From Nostoc sp. UHCC 0926 (GTDB lineage Bacteria > Cyanobacteriota > Cyanobacteriia > Cyanobacteriales > Nostocaceae), in NCBI RefSeq assembly GCF_028623165.1, contig NZ_CP117768.1, positions 1,240,001-1,304,000 of the forward strand: a stretch of 64,000 bases of DNA. Reading direction: 5' to 3'. Below the pieces are notes generated by a model that was not told the origin of the DNA, made no database searches, and worked only from the letters and a program-made list of their open reading frames with translations. The position numbers and the translations under genes are program-made. Of this stretch, positions 52,499-61,807 are shown in pieces; within the stretch, counting starts at the first letter, position 1; each line of letters opens with the position of its first letter.

Positions 52499-53476
52499 AT
52501 GAAAATCTGTATTGTTGGCGCGGGTGCGATTGGTGGATATTTAGGGGCAAAACTGGCACTGGCAGGTGAAGCAGTAACGCTGATTGCGCGTGGTTCTCAT
52601 TTGGAGGCGATTCAAAAAAATGGGCTGAAGTTACTCATGGCAGACGGTTCCAGCCAAATTGCCACTCCGATGGCAACTAATGATATTCAGTCAGCGGGGC
52701 CACAAGATGTAGTAATTTTAACTGTCAAGGCTCACAGTGTACCTGCGATCGCACCCTCTCTCCCGGCACTCTACAATCCTCATACAATTGTGGTAACAGC
52801 CCAAAATGGCATTCCTTGGTGGTACTTTCGCAAGTATGGCGGTGAATATGAAGGTACGCGGATTCAATCTGTTGACCCAGATGGGATTATTGAAGCTAGT
52901 ATCGGTGCTGAACGTGCTATCGGTTGTGTGGTTTACCCAGCAACTGAGATAATTGAACCAGGTGTGATCAAACATATTGAAGGCGATCGCTTTACTCTGG
53001 GTGAAATCGACGGCACTAAAACAGAACGCATCCAATTATTGGCGCAAACTCTCAAACAGGCAGGATTCAAAGCACCAATCCGCAATCAAATTCGCACGGA
53101 GATTTGGATCAAATTGTGGGGTAATGTCGCGTTTAATCCGATCAGTGCCCTGACTGGTGCTACTCTAGAGGATATTTGCCGTTATCCCCTCACCCGTGAA
53201 TTAGCACTGCAAATGATGACTGAAACTCAAGCGATCGCTGAAAACTTGGGTATAAAGTTTGGCATCACTTTAGAACAGCGAATTAATGGGGCAGAAAATG
53301 TTGGTGCCCACAAAACCTCAATGTTACAAGATATTGAAGCTGGACGCGCTACGGAGATAGATGCTATTGTTGGCGCGGTGGCAGAATTGGGAAAACTTAC
53401 TCAAATTCCCACACCTTATATTGATGCTATTTATGCCAGCGTTAAGCTGCTGGAGGCGACTAAAGTCAGAATTTGA
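52499..53476 (+). CDS. panE: 2-dehydropantoate 2-reductase-family protein
   Basis: 325 residues. NADPH-dependent reduction of ketopantoate to pantoate is the founding activity. Evidence: dinucleotide motif GAGAIGGYLGAKLA (7-20), VILTVKAHS with the catalytic Lys, NGIPWWYF, and the C-terminal WIKLWGNVAFNPISALTGA and HKTSMLQDIEAGRATEIDAI helices carrying the active-site Lys and Glu. Some paralogues of this fold act on other ketoacids, so the symbol is likely rather than certain. It follows the phosphatase gene closely. Confidence 0.87.
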   Translation: MKICIVGAGAIGGYLGAKLALAGEAVTLIARGSHLEAIQKNGLKLLMADGSSQIATPMATNDIQSAGPQDVVILTVKAHSVPAIAPSLPALYNPHTIVVTAQNGIPWWYFRKYGGEYEGTRIQSVDPDGIIEASIGAERAIGCVVYPATEIIEPGVIKHIEGDRFTLGEIDGTKTERIQLLAQTLKQAGFKAPIRNQIRTEIWIKLWGNVAFNPISALTGATLEDICRYPLTRELALQMMTETQAIAENLGIKFGITLEQRINGAENVGAHKTSMLQDIEAGRATEIDAIVGAVAELGKLTQIPTPYIDAIYASVKLLEATKVRI

Positions 53477-53617
53477 CAGTGCTGAAGTTTTATATAGTAG
53501 GTAAAAATTTTGGTTAAAAAATTCCTCTTTACTCTGTGTACTCTGCATCTCTGTAGTCTTCTCAAAAAAAAGTTAGCGATCGCCAAGAATTAACTAACGG
53601 ACTTCCAAATAAAAAAA

Positions 53618-55204
53618 TTAGGGAGCTTGGGTCTGAAGAAATTGCTCAAACTCCGCAAACGGTAGGGCGCGAGAGAATAGCCACCCTTGACCATAACGAA
53701 CCCTGCGCGTTTTGAGGTACTGATATTGTAATTCAGTTTCAATACCTTCGGCCACGATGGTTAAACCAACCCGATCTCCAAAATCGATCAGGCTATCCAC
53801 AAGCTGGGGTATTTGATTGCCGTATTCTAGCCCCTTAATAAATAGTTGATCCAACTTCAGTTGATCGATGTTAAGACTTTGTAAATAGGCAATATTTGAG
53901 TATCCGGTTCCGAAGTCGTCAATTGCAAAACGCGCTCCCCACAATTTGAGCCGGGCAATTGCATCCTGCACGACTTGCAGCTGTTCCTCAACCAGTTTAT
54001 TTTCGGTAATTTCAAATGTGATCTGGGCTTTCTCGTGATTGTTAGCTTCTTTGAGTATCTGAATCAGGCGGTCTACATCACCGATGTTGAGTTGAGTGGG
54101 TGAGAGATTCACAGAGGTGTACAGATCTGGGAACAAGGGTTCTAGAATGGCCCGATCTTGAATCACCTTTTTAAGCAGCCATTCAGTCATCGGCACGATC
54201 AAACCCGTTTCCTCGGCAATGGGAATAAAAAGACCTGGGTTAAGAAGTCCCCTTTCAGGGTGATGCCATCGCAGTAATGCTTCTGAGCCTACGCACTGCC
54301 TTGTGTCTAAATCTATAATGGGCTGGTAATAAATCTCAAACTCCTTTTGGGCAAGTCCTCGTCTTAACTCATAATCTAGTGTGTTGACCTTACGTATTTG
54401 GCGGATAAGAAGATAGATTAAAACCCCACTAATGAAGACACTCAACGGAACACCAACAATCAATTGTTGTAACCAATATCGCAATACCCACTTACGACCG
54501 AGCTCCCCCACAATTGTAATCCTGCCATTCCGAGTCGATTGAGTGACTTGCAATGTCTTAAAAGATGGATTTTGCAAGCCAGAATAAATGTTTGGAGGTA
54601 AAGAACCAATTCCACTGAGAAGACGTTCATCGCTTGCTACATAGGCAATAAAGCCGTTTGATCCTAAATCTAGATCGGGGATCGCCTCCAGAAAGTTGGT
54701 GAGAACGACTGGATCGACAAGCAGATAAATACTGCTGATTTTTCCAGAACCCTGTAACATCAAAACAATGGATTTTTCCTGCATGATCTGGGTTCTACCC
54801 AGTCCTAATATTTGCAGATCGGGATTTCTAGGGTCAAATTGAGCCTTTATAGGAGATATAGGTACGGGCGCATTCATAACTCCCAAACTGGACAGAGTCA
54901 ATAATCCTTTTGTATTGATGATGCCTGCTTCTCGAAAGCGAAAATCATTATAGATTTGTCGTTGCAGAATCTTGACAGAGGTTTGAGTATCTGCATTCTG
55001 AAGATCTACTTTACTGCGATGTAAGATTGCATCCGCATCTTCTAATAGTCGATCGGTCTTAATCGTTGCTAGTTTGATGATGCCTTCTAAATTTCCCTTT
55101 GCATAGGCAATCGCCTGCAAATAAGAGACGATCAATAAAACAACGGTTGGCAATACACTAACGACGATTACCAATAGCATTGATTTGCGATATATGCCAA
55201 GCAT
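53618..55204 (-). CDS. Membrane-bound EAL-domain cyclic-di-GMP phosphodiesterase
   Basis: 528 residues. Membrane helices at ~7-32 and ~243-266 enclose a periplasmic sensor domain of ~205 residues; the layout recalls CSS-motif EAL proteins but no Cys-Ser-Ser is present. The cytoplasmic EAL domain (~275-525) keeps the catalytic set: SEALLRW (Glu308), SVNLSP, FEITE, IDDFGTGYSN, LKLDQ, AEGIE and YGQGWLFS. It should hydrolyse c-di-GMP. No GGDEF domain is attached. A possible 36-residue secreted peptide is encoded just upstream on the same strand. Confidence 0.92.
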   Translation of the reverse strand: MLGIYRKSMLLVIVVSVLPTVVLLIVSYLQAIAYAKGNLEGIIKLATIKTDRLLEDADAILHRSKVDLQNADTQTSVKILQRQIYNDFRFREAGIINTKGLLTLSSLGVMNAPVPISPIKAQFDPRNPDLQILGLGRTQIMQEKSIVLMLQGSGKISSIYLLVDPVVLTNFLEAIPDLDLGSNGFIAYVASDERLLSGIGSLPPNIYSGLQNPSFKTLQVTQSTRNGRITIVGELGRKWVLRYWLQQLIVGVPLSVFISGVLIYLLIRQIRKVNTLDYELRRGLAQKEFEIYYQPIIDLDTRQCVGSEALLRWHHPERGLLNPGLFIPIAEETGLIVPMTEWLLKKVIQDRAILEPLFPDLYTSVNLSPTQLNIGDVDRLIQILKEANNHEKAQITFEITENKLVEEQLQVVQDAIARLKLWGARFAIDDFGTGYSNIAYLQSLNIDQLKLDQLFIKGLEYGNQIPQLVDSLIDFGDRVGLTIVAEGIETELQYQYLKTRRVRYGQGWLFSRALPFAEFEQFLQTQAP

Positions 55205-55245
55205 TATAATATCATTTTTGTTGTATATTATTATGGGTTAAATTA

Positions 55246-55356
55246 CTATCGGTCATCGATCGATACGGTATCCATATCGTTTCCAGTAACTGGAGCAATT
55301 GTCAAGGCTGATAGGGTCGATAGGCTAGCTAAAGCAAAAGCTATAAAAATTTTCAT
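55246..55356 (-). CDS. Candidate small secreted peptide upstream of the EAL gene
   Basis: 36 residues: a Lys after Met, a hydrophobic helix (IFIAFALASLSTLSALTIA), then a short polar acidic end (GNDMDTVSIDDR). This is a textbook signal-peptide profile with almost no mature protein. It ends 42 bases before the EAL gene start on the same strand and could be its leader. No clear Shine-Dalgarno sequence is present. Confidence 0.4.
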   Translation of the reverse strand: MKIFIAFALASLSTLSALTIAPVTGNDMDTVSIDDR

Positions 55357-55449
55357 TTGATTTTAGGAAGAAAAGGTTATTTTAAGTAAGTTAATAAATT
55401 ATCCAGGGTTTTATAAAACTTAATATACCATGATTTTATCTGCGTTTGC

Positions 55450-55650
55450 CCTGGCTTTGCTCCTAATTGCCCATCACAAAATCCAATTGAGGATATTTGG
55501 TTACAAGCTAAAACATGGGTACGGCGTTTCTATGCTTTGATTCCTTCGTTCTCTTATCTGAAGTGGATGTTTGAGTGGTTTATCCGACATACTACCTTTA
55601 ATTTTGCCACTCTTCAAATGTATGGAGCTTTTTCAGAAATCAAATATTAG
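55450..55650 (+). pseudogene. IS630-type transposase C-terminal remnant
   Basis: The frame gives APNCPSQNPIEDIWLQAKTW, then VRRFYALIPSF and FEWFIRHTTFNFATLQMYG, ending at TAG 55648-55650. NPIEDIW carries the last acidic residue of the DDE triad of IS630/Tc1-type transposases. Only the final ~66 residues remain and no start or inverted repeat is visible. It lies directly upstream of the ABC transporter gene and may have supplied part of its promoter. Confidence 0.8.
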
Positions 55651-55656
55651 TCCTAT

Positions 55657-57147
55657 ATGAAGAAAAAAAAAGTATGGCTATTAACGATACTGGTTCTAGC
55701 AGCAGTAGTAATCAGCATCATTATCGGACATAGTAATTCTCTAAAAGCTGCTTCATCTTTAGAAAAAGATACGCTGACGATGATTACTTCCCCAGATTAT
55801 CCTCCTTATGAGTTTTATGATACTAAAGGAGGCGATCGCCAAATCGTTGGCTTTGATATAGATATTGCCAAGACCCTTGCTGAAAAACTAGGGTTTAAAC
55901 TTAAAATAATGGAATCCGATTTTAATGGATTAATTCCTGCACTCCAAGCAAATCGTGCTGACTTTGTAATGGCTGGGATGACTCCGACTCCAGAACGTCA
56001 GAAAAATATTGATTTTTCAATTATTTATTACGAAGCCAAAGATACAATTGTCGCTCCTAAAGGTAGTAACCTGAAGCAGCCCCAAGACTTATCAGGGAAA
56101 AAGGTTGGAGTACAACTAGGAACGATACAAGAACAAAATGCCCAGAAAATTGCTAAAAAAGTTGCGGGTATTCAGCTAAAGCAACTCAACAAAGTGCCGG
56201 AAGTAGTTCAGGAAATCAAATCTGGGCGAATTAATGCAGCAATTGTTGAGGATACCGTCGCTAAGGGATTTGCCCAAGCTAACCCAGATTTAGAATTTAA
56301 TATTATTCCCTCAGAGGAGGCAAGTGGATCAGCGATCGCTTTTCCTAAAGGTTCTTCTTTTGTAGAACCGTTTAACAAAGTCCTTCAACAAATGAAGGAC
56401 AATGGCACATTGAATAAACTTGTAGCCAAATGGTTTTCAGAGAACACCGCCGCCAATCCTGCATCCTCAACTCCTGCCAAAGGCGGATTGAATCTCGACT
56501 TCACCAGAATTCTTCCTGACATTCCCTTTATTCTGCGGGGAATCCCTTTAACTTTGTTGTTCACGCTATTATCCGTATCCTTGGGGTTAATCTGGGGAAC
56601 AATCCTGTCTCTATTAAAAATTCTCGGCATTAAGCCGCTTACCTGGGTTGCTAATGCCTACACCTCTGTTTTTCGAGGTACACCTTTGTTATTACAGTTG
56701 GCGTTGGTTTACTACGCAACACCCCAACTTACAGGGTATGACATTTCCGCACTGGAAGCTGGGGTGCTAACTTTTACCCTGAATTCTGGCGCTTATATGT
56801 CGGAAACCATCAGGGGTGGGATTCAGGCGGTAGATAAAGGGCAAAGTGAAGCGGCGATGTCTATGGGTGTTCCCTATTGGTTGATGATGTGGGATGTGAT
56901 TTTGCCCCAAGCATTAAAGAACATTCTCCCAGCATTGGTAAATGAAACTATCGGATTGCTCAAAGATTCCGCGCTGGTGTCAACCATTGGGGTGGTGGAA
57001 ATATTACGCAGCGCTCAAATCGTTGGTGCAAATAAGTATATTTATTTTGAACCACTGCTATTTGCAGGATTAATCTACTATGTTTTGGTAATGGGTATGA
57101 CCTTGGGTGCATCCGCTTTAGAAAGGAGGTTACGGGAAAGTGAGTAA
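55657..57147 (+). CDS. Polar amino-acid ABC transporter, fused binding protein and permease
   Basis: 496 residues. The signal peptide is ~5-28. Residues ~38-270 form a type 3 solute-binding domain (ITSPDYPPYEFYD, GFDIDIAKTLAEKLGF, FVMAGMTPTPERQ). Residues ~285-496 are the permease, with the PLTLLFTLLSVSLG entry helix, FRGTPLLLQLALVYY, and the EAA loop (EAAMSMGVPYWLMMWDVILPQALKNILP). The GlnH-GlnP fusion is known in cyanobacteria and Firmicutes. It likely imports glutamine or a similar polar amino acid. It overlaps the ATPase gene by 8 bases. Confidence 0.93.
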   Translation: MKKKKVWLLTILVLAAVVISIIIGHSNSLKAASSLEKDTLTMITSPDYPPYEFYDTKGGDRQIVGFDIDIAKTLAEKLGFKLKIMESDFNGLIPALQANRADFVMAGMTPTPERQKNIDFSIIYYEAKDTIVAPKGSNLKQPQDLSGKKVGVQLGTIQEQNAQKIAKKVAGIQLKQLNKVPEVVQEIKSGRINAAIVEDTVAKGFAQANPDLEFNIIPSEEASGSAIAFPKGSSFVEPFNKVLQQMKDNGTLNKLVAKWFSENTAANPASSTPAKGGLNLDFTRILPDIPFILRGIPLTLLFTLLSVSLGLIWGTILSLLKILGIKPLTWVANAYTSVFRGTPLLLQLALVYYATPQLTGYDISALEAGVLTFTLNSGAYMSETIRGGIQAVDKGQSEAAMSMGVPYWLMMWDVILPQALKNILPALVNETIGLLKDSALVSTIGVVEILRSAQIVGANKYIYFEPLLFAGLIYYVLVMGMTLGASALERRLRESE

Positions 57148-57874
57148 TGTCGTAATTCGCACGGAATTCTTATCTAAATCCTTTGGCAAACTCGACGTAC
57201 TCAAAGATATTTCCACTGAGTTTTACCAGGGGGAAGTGGTTGCAATATTAGGCCCTTCTGGTTCAGGTAAGTCTACTTTTTTACGATGCATAAACTTGCT
57301 AGAACAACCCACCAGAGGCAGAATCTACTTTCACGAGCAAGAAATTACCAAGCCTAAAGCAAACATCGCTAAAGTACGTCAGCAGTTGGTGATGGTATTT
57401 CAACATTTTAATTTGTTTCCTCACATGAATGTGCTGCAAAATGTCACCTACGCACCCATCAAGGTGAAAGGAATAAACAAGCAAAAAGCAGAAGAACATG
57501 GCTTAGAATTGCTTGCTAAGGTAGGTTTAGAGCCAAAAGCAGATGTCTATCCGTCCAAACTATCCGGGGGACAGAAACAGCGAGTAGCGATCGCTCGGGC
57601 ATTAGCAATGGAACCAGAGATGATTTTGTTTGATGAACCCACCTCTGCCCTAGATCCAGAAATGGTCAAAGATGTGCTGGAAGTGATCAAAGCTTTAGCG
57701 CTATCTGGAATGACAATGGCGATCGTTACCCATGAAATGGGCTTTGCAAAAGTTGTTGCCAATCGGATTATGTTCCTCGACCAGGGAAGTTTAGCAGAAG
57801 ATACCACTCCTGACGAGTTTTTCCAAAATCCTCAGTGCGATCGCGCCAAGCAATTCTTAGAAAAAATGCTTTAG
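57140..57874 (+). CDS. glnQ: Polar amino-acid ABC transporter ATPase
   Basis: 244 residues starting at GTG inside the end of the permease gene. Walker A GPSGSGKST (38-46), the Q-loop VFQHFNLFPHMNV, signature LSGGQKQR (141-148), Walker B MILFDEPT (161-168) and the H-loop AIVTHEMGFA are all intact. It powers the fused transporter upstream. The gene symbol follows family resemblance to GlnQ; the substrate is not proven. Confidence 0.93.
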   Translation: MSNVVIRTEFLSKSFGKLDVLKDISTEFYQGEVVAILGPSGSGKSTFLRCINLLEQPTRGRIYFHEQEITKPKANIAKVRQQLVMVFQHFNLFPHMNVLQNVTYAPIKVKGINKQKAEEHGLELLAKVGLEPKADVYPSKLSGGQKQRVAIARALAMEPEMILFDEPTSALDPEMVKDVLEVIKALALSGMTMAIVTHEMGFAKVVANRIMFLDQGSLAEDTTPDEFFQNPQCDRAKQFLEKML

Positions 57875-58030
57875 AACAATTGAAATTTGCCGCTTTTCTT
57901 GTATTCTTGAACTTACGCATTGACAAAAAATGCTAAATATACATAAGTTTAAAAACCACATCTTTTCGTAAGGGCACAGCATTCCTCATTGGTGTCAACT
58001 GAATGTGAAACCCTGGCAATGGCAATGAAT

Positions 58031-58198
58031 GCATCGGCTTGTTTTGTTAATGCGTTGGCTTGCATTGTTAATGCGTTGGCTTGCATTGTTAATGCGTTGG
58101 CTTGCATTGTTAATGCGTTGGCTTGTATTGTTAATGCGTTGGCTTGTATTGTTAATGCGTTGGCTTGCATTGTTAATGCATCGGCTTGCATTGTTATA
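58031..58198. repeat. 21-bp tandem repeat, 8 copies
   Basis: The unit is GCGTTGGCTTGCATTGTTAAT; first and last copies read GCATCGG. It fills most of the gap 57875-58364 and is open in several frames on both strands because of the 3n period. Upstream GGCAATGGCAATGAATGCATCGG contains fragments of the same motif. No genes seen. Confidence 0.93.
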
Positions 58199-58364
58199 GC
58201 CGTAGTCACACAGATTAGGACAGTATTGATTCCTCAAAGTTTTGAAACAACTGGGTTTTGACTCAGCACGGGCTAAACCTTAGCTATCCGCTAACAGCAC
58301 TCAGCACTCAGCTATAATGCATCTCAATGCAATGCCAATGCGTTCCTCTGAAATGGTATTATCC

Positions 58365-59915
58365 CTACTTTCTCAACCGAAAGCGCACAGGCATTCTATC
58401 AGGCGGATAAATCAAAAGGTTTTGCTGTAACTGTTCCAGAGATGCTCGACCGTTGACTAACTCCCAGTCAAAGTAGTGAAGCAGTAGTGCCAGCATCATC
58501 GTTCCTTCCAGCATTGACAAATGCTCTCCCAAGCAACGATGAGAACCTGAGCCAAAGTCTATCATTGGAAGTAGACTATTTTCCTTACTCTTGTCTAACC
58601 AACGCTCTGGCAGAAATTCATCGGGATGAGAGTAGACTTCTGGATCTCGTCCAGCAGCAAGCATTGACCAGAATATTTTCGTGCCACGAGGAATAACCGT
58701 ACCCTCAATAACAGTGTCACGTTGAGCCTCCAATGAAGTCGAGCCTGAGGCGACTGAATAAAGGCGCAAAGTTTCCTTGATAATAGCGCGGATGTAATTC
58801 AATTCCTTAAGGCTTTCTGCATTAATACTGCCTTGACTTTCCCAAGCTTGGTCAACAACGGCCTGTGCTTGCTGAAAAACCCTTTGATTTAAGGTCAACT
58901 CTGCTATTGCAAAGGATAAAGTATGGGCCGTGGTATCAGTACCAGCTATTAAAAGTTCAATAACTTCTGCTATGAGTGTTTCCCGATTGTATTTTGGTTC
59001 TTTGGCAGCTATTTTCACTAACATTGATTCCTGGAACAAAGGACTTACCTGTGGTAAATCGGTCTGATTTTGTTCTCTCATCTGTAAAGCTAAGTCTACA
59101 CGGGGAGTAATAAACTCCTCTAAATATCGCCTTGCTGCCCAATAATCTCGTGAGTTCTTAGTTGGCAGATATTTCATCCATATCTTCTCGCCAGTAGCTA
59201 CCCGTAGGAACCGATAGCCTACAATAGACATCGCCTCGTACACCTTGAGAACATCAAGGGATTGTCCTTCATGACTAGCAATGTTTCTATCCACAGGAAT
59301 GCCCAGTACTAGACAGGAAATCACCCTCATTGTTAGTTCTACAAACAGAGGATCTACCTGAACTTCTGGTGAGGCAGCTGACTGAATTTTTTCAATTACT
59401 TGTTCGCAAGCTTGGCTAATAATTTCCACATATTTGGAGAGACCACTAGAACTGAATTCAGGGTTCCAAGCCTTGCGTCTGTACTGCCACTCACTTCCGT
59501 TTTGACCTAAAAGAATGGGCCCACTAATGTCGTTCCAAGCTTTGCTAGCTCGCTGTGACCTAATTAGGCTACCGTCTCTCATCCCATTAACAATGGTGTC
59601 TTCAATAACTTTTGCCTTACTCAAAACGAGAACTGGCTGGCCAGTCCAGTAAACATACATTGGACCTAGCTGCTGGCTCCAATCAAACAATAATTGGAAG
59701 AATTTCTTCTCTTTCACTGCTGCTAATACTTGAGGAATATTTCCTAATAGCCAGTGTCTCTTAGGAGACGGAAAGGACTGTAGAGATTTGTAAGTATTTT
59801 TTTGTTTCCACCACCGCCAACCAAATATTCCCGCTGTGCTAGTAATGCCTAAGACTGTAACTAAATATGGAAATGAGTCAGAAAAAGCAATTTGAGCAGC
59901 AATCTCTTGGAACAT
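58365..59915 (-). CDS. Cytochrome P450
   Basis: 516 residues from the ATG at 59915 (a TTG lies 21 bases upstream). An N-terminal membrane-anchor-like helix is at ~15-35, unusual for bacterial P450s but common in cyanobacterial ones. It keeps the I-helix oxygen-activation motif AGTDTT (324-329), the ExxR Glu and Arg in KETLRLY (381-384), the PERW signature, and the haem loop FGSGSHRCLG with Cys ~461. A proline-rich FPSPKRHWLLGNIP hinge precedes the fold. Substrate unknown; no redox partner gene is next to it. Confidence 0.94.
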   Translation of the reverse strand: MFQEIAAQIAFSDSFPYLVTVLGITSTAGIFGWRWWKQKNTYKSLQSFPSPKRHWLLGNIPQVLAAVKEKKFFQLLFDWSQQLGPMYVYWTGQPVLVLSKAKVIEDTIVNGMRDGSLIRSQRASKAWNDISGPILLGQNGSEWQYRRKAWNPEFSSSGLSKYVEIISQACEQVIEKIQSAASPEVQVDPLFVELTMRVISCLVLGIPVDRNIASHEGQSLDVLKVYEAMSIVGYRFLRVATGEKIWMKYLPTKNSRDYWAARRYLEEFITPRVDLALQMREQNQTDLPQVSPLFQESMLVKIAAKEPKYNRETLIAEVIELLIAGTDTTAHTLSFAIAELTLNQRVFQQAQAVVDQAWESQGSINAESLKELNYIRAIIKETLRLYSVASGSTSLEAQRDTVIEGTVIPRGTKIFWSMLAAGRDPEVYSHPDEFLPERWLDKSKENSLLPMIDFGSGSHRCLGEHLSMLEGTMMLALLLHYFDWELVNGRASLEQLQQNLLIYPPDRMPVRFRLRK

Positions 59916-60008
59916 AAATCCGCCTTTGCCCAACAAAAACTTAGATTACTCAGATACTACCGTATTGTTTTCAGATTCGTTCAGCGCGGTTCTCAGTTGA
60001 GTGGTTTC

Positions 60009-60093
60009 TAAAGAAAATCTAAAGGTAGCAAATAGCGATCGCCTGAAAACAGGATAATGCAGCTGAACTGTTTAATCCTTCCCATTCAACCTA
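60009..60093. repeat. 85-bp direct repeat, copy 1
   Basis: Begins TAAAGAAAATCTAAAGGTAG and ends CCCATTCAACCTA. It matches 61128-61212 with two differences, 1119 bases apart. It lies upstream of the P450 gene. Confidence 0.92.
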
Positions 60094-60292
60094 AGATCCA
60101 GGATAAGCAATAATGCTTCCGACTTCAAGTTACAACTTATTAACTAGTTGATGGAAGTCATAAGTCAGGAGTTGGAAGTAGAGCGAGAAATGCTGCCTCA
60201 AGTAAAGCATCAACTCACGTTGCAATTAAAGTTGCGATCGCCTACGGCGGGCGTGTACGCCATCGCGCTTCTAAATTTAAATAAAATTAGTT

Positions 60293-60736
60293 TTATAAAA
60301 TCAATGTTTCGAGTTTTGCCTGTACTTCTTCTATTAAATCTTGTGAAACACTTTCAACAAATTTTACCTTTCTAGCTTTCCAATCGAGTGTTTTAATTTG
60401 GTCGGCTAACACAACTCCTTTTGTTTGCATTTCCTTAACAAGTGGAACTTCAAAACTAAGCCCTTTTGCCTTGCTGGTTATAGGACACGCTAAAACTAAA
60501 GAAGCCATTCGATTGTATTGAATTGGAGATATAACAAGAACAGGGCGGTAGCCCATTTGCTCCCGCCCTTGTTGTTGTAGTTCATTGTTCATTGTCCTAG
60601 CAATGTCATCAAATGACATTCCTGATGTGTAGAGGGCAAATGCACGCTGAATTGAATCAACCGTAAACTGCTGTGTTGCTCCAAATTCTAATTTGATAAT
60701 ATCTCCTCTTTTGGGAAAGTATGGATTAACTACCAA
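60293..60736 (-). CDS. mazF: PemK/MazF-family toxin
   Basis: 147 residues, starting at a TTG that overlaps the antitoxin stop (TTGGTAG). The mRNA-interferase core is present: KRGDIIKLEF, GYRPVLVISP, LACPITSKAKGLSFEVPL, GVVLADQIKTLDW. Between the first strand and GYRPVLV is a ~38-residue insertion (FTVDSIQRAFALYTSG...NNELQQQ) that ordinary MazF proteins lack. It would cleave mRNA and be neutralised by the upstream MazE-like protein. The cassette sits between the 85-bp direct repeats. Confidence 0.9.
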   Translation of the reverse strand: MVVNPYFPKRGDIIKLEFGATQQFTVDSIQRAFALYTSGMSFDDIARTMNNELQQQGREQMGYRPVLVISPIQYNRMASLVLACPITSKAKGLSFEVPLVKEMQTKGVVLADQIKTLDWKARKVKFVESVSQDLIEEVQAKLETLIL

Positions 60737-60972
60737 TCTTCATTCCCCAAAGCGTTCCCAGTTTCAAATTCAGGATGAAATTTATCAGGAGTCATACCTT
60801 CAAGCAACTCATCAAGGGTATACTTTTTTCTTTTTTGTGGTGTAATTATAATATTGTTACCTTCCACACTAAGCTCTATACCTGTCCCTTCGGTTATATG
60901 TGCTTGTTCAGCGACCGCTCTTGGAATCCGAATAGCTAAACTATTTCCCCATTTAGCAACAACTGCCGTCAT
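60730..60972 (-). CDS. mazE: MazE/AbrB-family antitoxin
   Basis: 80 residues from the ATG at 60972, chosen because AbrB/MazE proteins begin exactly at this point (MTAVVAKWGNSLAIRIPRA); an upstream in-frame extension to 61101 looks untranslated. The N-terminal swapped-hairpin domain binds the operator and the acidic tail (DELLEGMTPDKFHPEFETG) should occupy the toxin active site. It overlaps mazF by 7 bases. Confidence 0.92.
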   Translation of the reverse strand: MTAVVAKWGNSLAIRIPRAVAEQAHITEGTGIELSVEGNNIIITPQKRKKYTLDELLEGMTPDKFHPEFETGNALGNEDW

Positions 60973-61127
60973 AGCTATCTCCAAATATTTTGTTAGTGAT
61001 CTACACGCCCGAACTTTAGATTTTCGGAGTGAAACACTTTTAAAAACTTTGTCTGACGTATATACTTTGAAGATACAGGTTTGATTAGCGGGTGTCAACA
61101 CCCCCTTGTAAGCTAAGAGGGAATGTA

Positions 61128-61212
61128 TAAAGAAAATCTAAAGGTAGCAAATAGCGATCGCCTGAAAACAGGATAATGCAGCTGAACAGGTTAATCCTTC
61201 CCATTCAACCTA
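61128..61212. repeat. 85-bp direct repeat, copy 2
   Basis: Second copy of 60009-60093. It ends six bases before the FMN-reductase start codon, so it is probably the original leader of that gene. Confidence 0.92.
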
Positions 61213-61217
61213 GAACT

Positions 61218-61802
61218 ATGGCATATACACCCAAAATCCTTGCCTTTGCTGGCAGCACCCGGATTGATTCTTACAACAAAAAATTGGTAAAAATCGCGGC
61301 GGCTGGCGCGAAGGCAGCAGGCGCAGAAGTGACTTATATAGACCTCCGCGATTTGCCACTACCTCTTTTTGATGAAAATTTAGAAGCTCAAGAAGGACTA
61401 CCTGCCAACGCCCGCACTTTTAAGGACTTGATGATTTCTCATCAAGGATTGCTGATTGCTTCGCCGGAATATAACAGTTCACTGACAGCAGTTTTGAAGA
61501 ACGCCATTGACTGGGCATCTCGTCCATCTCCAAATGAAGCGCCTTTGGCTTTGACTGCTTTTGTAGGTAAAGTTGCTAGCATTATGAGCGTTTCCCCAGG
61601 CGCTCTTGGTGGTCTGCGGGGGTTGGTTCACCTGCGGTCTATCTTGGGAAACATGAAAGTTTTGGTACTTCCCGACCAGGTAACCGTACCCAAAGCTTAT
61701 GAAGCCTTTAATGCTGATGACACGTTAAAAGATCCTAAACAGCAGCAATCTATTGAAAAGCTAGGAGATGGTTTAACAAAGATATTGCTGAAGCTTAATT
61801 AA
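61218..61802 (+). CDS. NAD(P)H-dependent FMN reductase
   Basis: 194 residues from the ATG at 61218; an upstream in-frame ATG at 61176 lies inside the direct repeat and is unlikely. It has a flavodoxin-like fold: AFAGSTRIDSYNKKLV binds the FMN phosphate, LPLPLFDENLE follows, and SPEYNSSLTAVLKNAIDWAS is the hallmark of the SsuE/ChrR/azoreductase group. Likely reduces flavin or quinones with NADPH. Preceded by the mazEF cassette and repeat copy 2. Confidence 0.93.
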   Translation: MAYTPKILAFAGSTRIDSYNKKLVKIAAAGAKAAGAEVTYIDLRDLPLPLFDENLEAQEGLPANARTFKDLMISHQGLLIASPEYNSSLTAVLKNAIDWASRPSPNEAPLALTAFVGKVASIMSVSPGALGGLRGLVHLRSILGNMKVLVLPDQVTVPKAYEAFNADDTLKDPKQQQSIEKLGDGLTKILLKLN

Positions 61803-61807
61803 ACTCT

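Noticed and set aside
53618..55204. CSS-motif sensor EAL protein
   Set aside because: Topology fits, but the Cys-Ser-Ser residues are absent from the periplasmic domain.
60148..60375. 75-codon plus-strand frame before mazF
   Set aside because: Starts at TTG, includes a dispersed-repeat core (GCGATCGCCTACGGCGGGCG) and overlaps mazF antisense.
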